A DNA stretch of 64,000 nt from Ctenosaura bakeri (lineage: Eukaryota; Chordata; Lepidosauria; Squamata; Iguanidae), in the NCBI GenBank assembly GCA_948474755.1, contig CAOLHI010000393.1, positions 62,001 through 126,000 on the forward strand, read 5' to 3'. Shown one piece after another: positions 56,201 to 64,000 of the stretch. Position numbers and translations under genes: made by a program. The stretch's first letter is position 1, and each line of letters starts with the position of its first letter. The notes beneath the pieces are model-generated. The model was not told the origin of the DNA and did not search any database. It was given only the letters and a program-made list of their open reading frames with translations.

Positions 56201-59200
56201 AGAATGACTGATAGTTAAGCAGAACCTCAGGTACCTTGGAACTGATAAAAGCAGAACATTGTGAGCTAAGTTTCAGGGACTGACTTAGGAATCTGATCCA
56301 CAGTGTGCTGAAGTAGGTTTGAGTGAGAGTGTGATGTCATGAGTATAATGAAGATTGAATTTAAACCAAGGTATTTATTTAATCAGCTCATAATGAGGTC
56401 CAATCGTGTTACTGCAAACTATCAGAAAGAAACAGTGTGGAATTGATATAGATTAGTCATACTCTTAAGTTTATGATTGCTTCATCTAAGTGCCTGGTAA
56501 CACATATTTTACCAAGTGAAGGTTCAAACTTGTGAGTTGGATTCTTTGAAAAGTGAGATAATTCTTTACTGAAATTGAGGAAGTTGTTAAATAATGCAAG
56601 GTTGAAGAGGAGTAGGACCCCTCCGATCTTGACTACTGAGATTTTTCATGAGACAATGCTGACTTGGGAAATTTTTATTTTAGCCCCACCACCACCACCC
56701 ATGATCAGAAATGGTGGTAGAGATGCACCTCCACCTCCCCCACCCTACAGAATACATGGGTCTTCAGATCCAACGAGTCGGGGAAACCGCCTCCACCGCC
56801 CACCAGAACACCAGTTGGACCACCACCTCCTCCCCCACCAGTAAGAAATGGGCACCGGGACTCCATCTCCACTGTTAGGTCTTTTCTGGGTAAGTAAAAC
56901 AAGCTATCTGCTCTGTTGCTTTAGCAAAGGGTGAACAACTTGTTAGTCCTCTTGATGCTATTGGGCTGCAACTCTCATTAGGCCGAGCTGGCATAGCCAG
57001 TTGTGAGGGATGTTGCAGTCCAGCAACAGTTGAAGAGTAATAGCTTCCCTATCCATGCCTAAATATGTGTGCCACTTAAGTTGGCTGAAAGGAATAATGT
57101 GGGTTCGACAAACTGTTGATAACTATGCAACTATTGCTGGTTTGGCTGGTTCAGTTAGTCTAGGGGCTGTGAAATACTCTAATAGGTCAGAAAGAAGATG
57201 AGGCAGTGAGATCCAAACTTTTGTGTCTAAAATTAAGATCAATTTTTAAAGGAAGTATTTTTTTTTTATGAGTGCTGGCATCTAATTGCATGATTAATTC
57301 CTAAAAGTCTCATAGTGTAGAGCAGAAGTGGCCATGGAGGTTTCTGAAGGAATTTTTGATTTGTTATTGTTAGTGGCACTGTCAAACTGCCTGCCATGAA
57401 AAAAGAAGTCATTCACGAAAGTTGAATATCTGTATATTAAATACTACTTTTGCAGGGGCATGTGTAGAACTTTCTAATTTTAAACCAATTACATTTTCCA
57501 TAGAATAGTCAGACCAATAGCTGGTTGGTGAATCAATGATAGATTGTGCTCTTCTCTTAAGGGTGCCCAGAGTTTGCCAAGTTGAGGAGTTTACATACTT
57601 TTTTAAAAAATGAGGTAGAGAAGTACATAAGGTAAAAACAAGGGGTAGGTATATGTGTTAATATAAGCTGTCTATATTTCCAAAAATATTTTTTCTTGAA
57701 GTTGACACTTATACAATCCATATTCATATGTAGCTAAGTAAGGAAGCAGAAGCTTCAAATTATTAAACAATGGGTAATAACTGCTACCTTCCCAACATTG
57801 GTATATGAGTCTTCTTGCAAAAATAAAAGCATGATGGCCTGTGTGGCAGTTTTCTTTCTGTGTGCTCCCTGTATCTTTGTTTTATTTCTTTCCAATTTTG
57901 CAGATGACTTTTTTTTAAAAAAGAAACATGTTTGTTTATTTTCCAAAGAACCTAATCTGATTCTATGAAGTTTAACCAGCTTTAAGTGCCACCTGTGAAT
58001 TGTCTTCCAAGTACATTTCTTAGAAGAAGCTAATACAGATTTGTAAGGGGGTGTGGGCCATATTTTTTTCCACTGTGCATCTGAAATAGAAACTATTTCC
58101 CATAAAATGCTTGACCCTTCCCCTCTTCCATGTGTTTCTTCAATTATATTTTTATTTAAACTAGATTTAAACTACCAGCCTTAACAATTAAAGGAGAAAT
58201 ACTTGCCAATTCAAACCTAGTCAATGCCCTTGGGATTCTACATAATTAATAAAGGACTCAATTTTTGCTTTTTGTAACCATCCCATTTCAATGTCAGAAA
58301 ACTTGCCAACGTTTGTTATAATGGTAAAGTTTTATTTATTGAAAATAGGTCTTTATTTTGATGAAGTGGTGTAGTGTTGGATTATGACTCTGGAGGCCAG
58401 AGTTTGAATCCTCACTCAGCCATGGAAACCTATTCAATGACCTTGGGCAAGTCACACTCACTCAGTCTCAGTGGAGAGCAAAGGCAAACTCCCTCTGAAT
58501 GAATCTTGCCAAGAAAATCCAGTGATAGATTCTCTTTAGGATCGCCATATGTCAGAAATAATTTCATGGCATGTGACAGCAAAATCATATATAATCCTTT
58601 CTCTTTCCAGTGTTCATGTTGTTTGTATATATCTCCATGTTTAAAGTTAGAGTGTAATAAGAAATGATAGAAATAGCAGGACAGCCGGACAGCCCATGAT
58701 TTGATGGGCTGGATGGTAATTTTCACTCTTTTTGATGGAATGTACATTGTTTTTCCCCCCTTTTTTGTAGATGATTTTGAATCCAAATACTCCTTTCATC
58801 CTGTTGAAGACTTTCCAGCCCCAGAAGAGTTCAGGCATTTCCAGAGGATTTATCCCAGTAAAACTAACAGAGGTGAGTGCATCTGGCTCACTCCTGTGCT
58901 GGCTAGTTTGAAGCTACTATGTAGAACCAAGATTGTGGTTTGCCAAGATTGTGAATTACGATCTTTTTCAGGAGGGAGCAGGTGATGATAAGCATTAAAA
59001 AGTTCTGTTCCCAGGCTTTTTCAAGTTATGCAAAATATGAAGTCTCACATACTACTCTCATTTACACTTCCTCAGGCTTAGTGGGTTTTCACAAGAAGAA
59101 AAGGCAGGACAGTAATATTGTAGACTAGGCAGCAGTGGAGGTGGGTGGTGCAGGAGTCCATAGTTCTTCATGGGAAAGGATTTGTAGGCGTACTCTGTTT

Positions 59201-59493
59201 TGAAAGTCCAACCAGCAGCAGTCTTCTTTGAGAATGCAGTGTATAGAAGACAGGAAACGTGAGAACTAGATGCTTCCCATGTAGGTGATAATAGTGGTGG
59301 CCTCCGAAATCTGCAGAGTGACATTTCTAGGAATGGTGGTAACAGTGTGGAAGCTTTATATTCTCTTATGCTTTGGAGCCAGGTTCGTTGTAGAAGCAAG
59401 CACTGCCTTCCAGTGCATCCATGGCATTAATGGTTATCTGTTTTCTTTTCAGCTACTCGTGGGGCTCCTCCTCTGCCCCCCATTCCCAGGTGA
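50140..59493 (+). CDS. WIPF2: WIPF2 (WAS/WASL-interacting protein family member 2), seven coding exons, one 1-base frameshift
   Basis: WIPF2 (WIRE/WICH) binds WASP/N-WASP and actin and controls Arp2/3-driven actin assembly in the cytoplasm. Exons: 50140-50202, 50950-51082, 53686-53799, 54852-55514, 56684-56889, 58771-58872 and 59453-59493. Domains: N-terminal polyproline (MPIPPPPPPPPGPPPPP); WH2 actin-binding segment at about residues 30-53 (RDEQRGRGALLQDI then LKKV at 50-53); a long proline-rich middle with profilin/SH3-type motifs (EKPLPPTPGQRL); and the C-terminal WASP-binding segment from about residue 394 (DDFESKYSFHPVEDFPAPEEF), ending GAPPLPPIPR. The start is the first ATG of the first coding exon and gives the canonical MPIPPPPP. 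Phases agree at every junction except inside exon 6, where an A run at 56784-56786 is one base short and the literal frame stops at 56842-56844. Counting that base the chain is 440 codons, as in human WIPF2. I take this as an assembly indel or a rare allele, because downstream exons stay fully conserved. WIPF1 and WIPF3 are less likely: the terminal exons and the RAPGEFL1 neighbour fit WIPF2. Confidence 0.95.
50950..51082 (+). CDS. WIPF2: WIPF2 exon 3 (WH2 actin-binding segment)
   Basis: Acceptor cccttcag ends at 50949; donor gtaagt at 51083. It encodes 44 codons plus one base, carrying RGRGALLQDICKGTKLKKV, the WH2-type G-actin binding helix and LKKV motif, then NDRSAPIIE. Confidence 0.95.
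51506..51723 (+). mobile_element. Sauria-type tRNA-derived SINE
   Basis: ggagccctggtagctcagtg (A box), gttgtgagttcgatcctgcc (B box), cttccgcaggtcggtaaaat, then gtaaaccgcttagacagcac and a ttgctgttgct end. These are features of squamate Sauria-like SINEs. Located in WIPF2 intron 3. Confidence 0.8.
52122..52663. mobile_element. Palindromic element with GGCCCTTTCC ends (about 542 bp)
   Basis: The left end GGCCCTTTCCACAC (52122-52135) and the right end TGCGGAAGGGGCC (52651-52663) form inverted ends. It is GC-richer than its surroundings and contains a three-copy 22-bp tandem repeat at 52437-52502. It lies in WIPF2 intron 3. No transposase is visible. Confidence 0.62.
52437..52502 (+). repeat. Three-copy 22-bp tandem repeat with YY1-like core
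   Basis: Units at 52437-52458, 52459-52480 and 52481-52502, each with GCCRCCATTTTGGAAGC. The core CCGCCATTTTGG matches the YY1 consensus in reverse. Confidence 0.85.
53686..53799 (+). CDS. WIPF2: WIPF2 exon 4
   Basis: Acceptor ttgtttcag ends at 53685. 114 nt encode KSKGSGSYASGASPLPPKGG and LFQGGVPKLRPVGAKDNS in a phase 1-to-1 exon. The donor gtgctt at 53800 is weak (only GT and the -1 G fit), but the frame join to exon 5 is exact. Confidence 0.93.
54852..55514 (+). CDS. WIPF2: WIPF2 exon 5 (large proline-rich exon)
   Basis: Acceptor tggtttcag ends at 54851; donor gtagga at 55515. 663 nt give 221 codons of proline-rich sequence with repeated PPPPPP runs, REKPLPPTPGQRL, PPPPPYRQPPGVPNGP and ELPQRHNSLHRKTPGPVRG. 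Such motifs bind profilin and SH3 domains (known for the family). The frame is open throughout. Confidence 0.95.
56684..56889 (+). CDS. WIPF2: WIPF2 exon 6, carrying a 1-base deletion
   Basis: Acceptor attttag ends at 56683; donor gtaagt at 56890. The exon is 206 nt, whereas phases on both sides require 207. The break is at GGGAAACC (56781-56788): up to it the frame reads PPPPYRIHGSSDPTSRG, and after it the +1 frame reads PPPPPTRTPVGPPPPPPPVRNGHRDS. In the literal frame a TAA stop follows at 56842-56844. Confidence 0.92.
58363..58580 (+). mobile_element. tRNA-derived CORE/MIR-like SINE
   Basis: gaagtggtgtagtgttggat, agagtttgaatcctcactca, atgaccttgggcaagtcaca, aatgaatcttgccaagaaaa and tail catatgtcagaaataatttc. 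In WIPF2 intron 6, about 190 bp before exon 7. Confidence 0.83.
58771..58872 (+). CDS. WIPF2: WIPF2 exon 7 (WASP-binding segment)
   Basis: Acceptor tttttgtag ends at 58770; donor gtgagt at 58873. 33 full codons encode DFESKYSFHPVEDFPAPEEF followed by RHFQRIYPSKTNR, the WASP/N-WASP EVH1-binding region of WIP-family proteins. Confidence 0.96.
59453..59493 (+). CDS. WIPF2: WIPF2 last coding exon and stop
   Basis: Acceptor ttcttttcag ends at 59452. It encodes ATRGAPPLPPIPR and the TGA stop at 59491-59493. Confidence 0.94.
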
Positions 59494-61940
59494 AAAATGG
59501 ACATCTTTGCACAGCACCAAAACAAATGGACCTGTGTTCTCTCAGATTTCCCCCGCCTTCTGATTCTTCAAAAACCTGCATGAGAAACACATTCCTGCTA
59601 TATTGATTCCCCTACCCCAAACTGTTGCAAGAACCTGGGTGAATATACCATTGCTCTCTTCCATCTATGCATTTCACTCCCAGACTCAAAAGAACATCTG
59701 TTGTCACAGCTGGGTGAGAATCTTCCTCTGCAGTTCCACATTGTTTTCTCATTTTCCCAGCACATCCTGTCATGGAAGGAGAGCTCTTAGTTCATTCACC
59801 ATTACTGTTCAAGAATAAAGGCACCATGAATATTCTTCAGCAAAGAAAATTAAACAGACCTTTTTCAGAACTGTGGGCCAGGTTGAAGCACCTATTTGTA
59901 GATACTTGCATAGCATAAACAAGGGAAATGGCTCTGCATTGGATGCAGTGGGGAGCTCTGACTTTTTTTACAAGATGCAGCATTAAAAAGAACTACATAG
60001 CTATTCCGTTTTTAGAATGCAAACACTACATACTAACAAACTATGTAACTTGAAGAAGGGAGGGATGAAAATGAATATGGACAGCATACGTTGGGTGAGG
60101 AAAACAACATAAATGTAGCAGTATCCTTAGTAGCACAAGAAATATTTGGGATGTGCAGCAGTTGCTCTGCTGTATTGTGGTGTCCTTGTCCTGCTGATCT
60201 GGAGCCATTGTCTTTGTCCTGAACGTCAGCTCTTCAAATGGCTGCTGGCACCCCAGTTGAAGCTGTGATCCCTAAATGTGTTGTGCCTGTGCAGTGCAAA
60301 GTATGCAGGCATCACATGTGAATGGACCATTATGTATGGTGCCATGTGTGCTATATAGGACTTGGACTAGGGCTTGTGGAAGAGGAAAGGCATGCAGAAA
60401 AGACCTAGAGTTGACAGGCAGGCTGGAAGAAAGCTATAGTATGGCGATGCCCTCAGATGGCAAATATGTGGCATAGGTGATGCAGCAGTGCAAGGCAAGG
60501 TATACTTGACTCCACATTGTTGTTTTAGGAATCTTGACAAACTGTTAGACTGTGACAGCTCTTTTCTTCAGGAGATCACATCTTATTCTTACAGAGGCAC
60601 AGTTCCATCTTACCTCTTTTTTAAGTATTCATCTCTCCATCAGCAATCATATTTTGCCTTATTTTTTTTTTTTTTTTAGTAACAAATGGGCACTGGCTGG
60701 CTGCCTATACCACAAAGGGTAACAAATGAAGATGCATTTGGCTCGCTGTGAACACTGTGCTGTTCCTGACAAAAAACTGCTTCCTGCTATTGATGTGTTC
60801 GGTTAAAAAAAAATTATCTCTTAAATGATAAATCAGCTGATCTAACTCAAAATTGTTTACTAATAGTTAATAATCCACCCTAACAAAGTTACTTTTAGAG
60901 GTCAGGGATGCTAGAAAAACTCCTTTTAGGGCTGATGTCTTTTGCTAGTTGTACACAGCTGTCAGTGTTTTCAGTGATTCCTTGCTCATGAATCTGAAGA
61001 GAAGGATTGCTGTCTGTCTTGGGCTGCTTGTTATGCCCTTTACAGCAATGCACCCAACCTGATCAGGGTCTCTTGAGGTGTGGCTTAGAAAACCTGATCT
61101 GTGATCAAGAGAGAACTTCATAGTGATCGACCTTGTATTTGAGGTCAGAATAGAGCCTTCCCATTTGGTTGAGTGTTTTTCAGTGCCTCCCTGTCTCCAT
61201 GCATGTACAGCCTGCTGAGAATTCACTGCTGGGCTGTTGACCAGTAGAAGGAAGTGTCCAGTTCAGGACTGAGAACAACTAATTGGGTCCTGGAACTGAA
61301 GCAGATTCCCTTCGCTCTTCTTACTTCTCCCTCCATTTATGTTCTGTTTGGAGATTATAACATCAAGCCCAGCTAGGTAGTTGGTTAGGTTTTTGCCTTA
61401 CACAGTACTTCTGTCATGTGATTGGTACCAGATTTATTATAATTATGTGTATTTACTCTTGAATAATACGGGGATGGGGAAATATGTGTTATAATCATAA
61501 ATATTGATCTATTTTATATGTTGTAAAAAGTTTGTAGGCTTGCCAGCCACATACTATAAAAGTTCTTCACCTTCTACTTTTATTTTTTTCCCTTTGATGA
61601 TGTAAATTCATCTGTTTTTGTTTTTGTTTTTTAGTTAATCACCGGGCAGTCCCTCATGTTGAGGGGCTAGTGCTTGGTTGGAGGAATTTCTTTTTTTCTT
61701 CTGGAGGAAAATTAAATCTTACCCAGTGTACCTCACTGGGAAGAGATGTTAAATGCGCTGTGCATTTGGGATGGGGATAGGGGGTGTTTTGTTTTTTTGT
61801 TTTTTAACTGTTACATTCCTTGTAACATTAGCTTTCCAATAACTAAATCATTTGTTTGGGAAGCAACTGTGAAGGGGGTTCCTAAGCTTGAAATGGCAGT
61901 TGAATGAAAAGTTTAATAAAAGAGGCACATCTGTTATACT
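59494..61940 (+). other. WIPF2: WIPF2 3' UTR with candidate poly(A) signals
   Basis: No coding signal is seen after the stop. AATAAA hexamers are at 59814-59819 (short UTR, about 330 nt) and 61915-61920 (long UTR, about 2.4 kb, after a T-rich stretch that looks like a UTR end). A further AATAAA at 63986-63991 sits at the window edge and could be an even longer form. Use of each site is inferred. Confidence 0.5.
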
Positions 61941-62142
61941 TGCACATTTTGGGCCAAAGTATTGCTTTATTCCCCCATTCTGTTTTTGACTCTCCTGTGG
62001 TTGTGTTGGGTTTGTACTGTCTGGGTTGGAGGGATGTATTTCCTTTTCCTTGCTCACCATGAGTGTTTTTATAAAGGAAATTAGTGAACACAGATATTTT
62101 TCAGTCTCACCTTTTTCCAAAAGCTCAGGCCAGGTTTATACA

Positions 62143-62203
62143 GTGTTGGACTGGATGGCCCCTGTGGTCTCTTCCAACTCTACATTTCTATGATTCTATG
62201 ATT
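62143..62203 (+). mobile_element. Short CR1 3'-end fragment
   Basis: tgttggactggatggcc, then tggtctcttccaactctac and ATTCTATG-type repeats; about 60 bp, nearly identical to the end of the large CR1 copy at 23150-23216. It is a severely 5'-truncated insertion downstream of the WIPF2 3' UTR. Confidence 0.88.
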
Positions 62204-64000
62204 GTATAATACTGAGACTGATCAGTACTATCAAGATGATGGTGATGTCAGTTTGCTCTTACAAGTCAGAAGAAGACTCTGCCAAAATGATGCACATCTT
62301 GTGGTCAGAGCTGGGCCAGTCAGTATAATTAGATTGATAGCTTTTAATTGTTTTTCCCTTGGACATACCATTTCAGGTTGTGAATGAGAGAATTGCATGC
62401 TTGAAGACTACCCCCATCTAGAAAGATCTTCCTATGTAGAAAAACAGCCAATCAGTATATTTAATATTAAAATGCATCTGTCCTGTATCATCATCCTAAA
62501 GAGCAATACAGAGTAAGCATTTATTCTTTTGAGTGTAACTAACCCTCTCTGAAAAAAAGACTGAAGAATGGTGTTCAGTTTCGTAGTATCTGATATTATT
62601 TCTGCAGCTGCTCTGTTAAGAATTTTTCTAGGCTTCAGGTACAAGAAGTTACATATCAGACTGTAACCTGGGATACACCTCATAGATCTCGTCTTCCTGG
62701 TTTCAAGCAAGTTCTACAGATAGATCCTTCGTCTAAAGAATGTGACAAGAAAATGAAAATACCTACAAGATGTGGAAGATAAAAATGCTTCCAAGACAGA
62801 GTGCATGTTTGAGATAACAAATTTGGAGGTTGGCCACACGTGGCTCTTAACTGGTGCTATGTGGAATGATAGCATGCAGTTGTAGACAATGTTCAAATGT
62901 GGTCCTGGGTGAAGTTATTCTAGTGTGGGCTTTAAAAAGAAACATTTAGCCCTTGTGTTATAAAGAGATACTTGGAAACTCAAACTGGTGGGATGGCAGG
63001 ATAAATTTTACTGATGGTCCTGGGAAAGGTTTGCACAGTGCTTTCATCCTTCTCATGGTTAATGAAAGTGTAGAGTAAACAATTCAGAATGATAAACAGG
63101 GAAACAAGACAAATATAGAATTAATGTGAAATCGCACAAACTGGCTTTATTTTAGAAATTTATTTGTAACACTAATACAACATTACATGACACAACAAAA
63201 CACTATGATACATACTTACTCCCCTTTCACCCCTAACTCTACTACCCCATCCAATTATCTAAAGCAATTGCCTACTGCCTCCCACACTTAACACATAAAT
63301 TAATATTGACTTAATTTGAATGATATACTGGGTGCAGAATTCCACATATTCATGCTATGGGAGTTAGGAGTACCCTGGCTTAGTTTTTATAGTGCAGATT
63401 ATACTCAGTCGTCCTCAGTGTTGCAGTGCCAACAGTCTTGTGCTGCAAATGAAAAAAGAAACAATGTGCCAGGGAACAGGCTGCTGCAGGAGGGTGTGAT
63501 GTGTCTGTGGTTGGATGGCAAGTTCTCCAAGCACCATTCGCTGTGCCTTATCCTTAAGTGAGGGTTGGTTTTTGTGTATATTTGTGTTCAGGGAAGGGAT
63601 GTCTCTTTCAACCTGCAGTCGCTCACAAGCTTGTATACACTCTGTGTTCTTCGTGTTTAATGTGTTTGTTTATCATTAACATTACCCTTAAATAGAGAAA
63701 CGCTACTGAGAGCCACTTCTGTGGTTTCAAGAACCAGAATATGGATCTCTTGCACTGTTCCTTTGTTGCAAGTCTGCTCTTTGCCTTTAAGACAGAACTG
63801 CCCCTTTTTGTGCCCCTCATCTTTTGCTTTTCTTTGTAAAAGATTTTTTTTTGGAGGGGAGAGGAGGCTTCTTCTGGACTGTTTGCAGTTCTGTTGTAGG
63901 CAAACACCAGTATGCTGTGTTACAGGAAAGAAAGTGGTATATTAATAAGACTTGCATATAAGATTCTTAGACAGCATTGTTACACAATAAAAGCAACTAA
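62204..64000. other. Downstream of WIPF2, non-coding
   Basis: No exon of the next expected gene (CDC6 in human synteny) is seen. AATAAA at 63986 could end a longer WIPF2 UTR. Confidence 0.45.

Overview
The window is a piece of vertebrate nuclear genome, most likely from a squamate reptile (a lizard). It has sparse coding exons with GT-AG introns inside long AT-rich non-coding DNA. The repeats fit squamates: an amniote CR1 LINE with its (ATTCTATG)n tail, a squamate-type AT-rich L1 fragment, a DIRS1-like retrotransposon, tRNA-derived CORE/MIR-like SINEs, a Sauria-type SINE and SINEs with 5S rRNA-like heads. Species cannot be fixed from the sequence.

Two host genes are on the + strand in tandem. 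(1) The last five coding exons of RAPGEFL1 (Rap guanine nucleotide exchange factor-like 1) run from 10722 to the stop at 26904-26906 and encode the last 127 residues. Earlier exons are not seen and must lie to the left. A 3' UTR may reach about 30.8 kb. (2) WIPF2 (WIRE/WICH, a WASP/N-WASP interacting protein) has a CpG-rich promoter and non-coding exon 1 near 35.5-35.8 kb, a 14.3 kb first intron, seven coding exons from the ATG at 50140 to the stop at 59493, and a long 3' UTR. The order RAPGEFL1 then WIPF2, same strand, matches human 17q21 (RAPGEFL1-WIPF2-CDC6). WIPF2 as written has a one-base deletion in coding exon 6; all other exon phases agree, and with that base counted the protein would have 440 codons, the length known for human WIPF2.

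Layout: 1-1556 non-coding with one SINE; 1557-8598 an older palindromic DNA element split by a decayed DIRS1-like element (about 2145-8440: inverted terminal repeats, gag remnants, RT, RNase H, DIRS-conserved segment, tyrosine recombinase, internal complementary region); 8.6-10.7 kb non-coding; 10.7-26.9 kb RAPGEFL1 exons, with an L1 tail inserted 38 bp behind a splice donor (perfect 15-bp target duplication), a CR1 with a 752-codon open frame, a solo LTR and several palindromic elements in the introns; 26.9-35.1 kb UTR/intergenic DNA with SINEs and MITE-like palindromes; 35.1-35.5 kb a 5S-headed SINE interrupted by a MITE just upstream of the WIPF2 promoter; 35.8-50.1 kb quiet first intron; 50.1-62 kb WIPF2 coding exons and 3' UTR; 62-64 kb non-coding.

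I found no new defence system, operon, CRISPR array or RNA gene. What deserves a second look is the nested DIRS element with its split internal complementary region, the WIPF2 frameshift, the family of GGCCATTTC-ended palindromes, and the 5S-headed SINEs.
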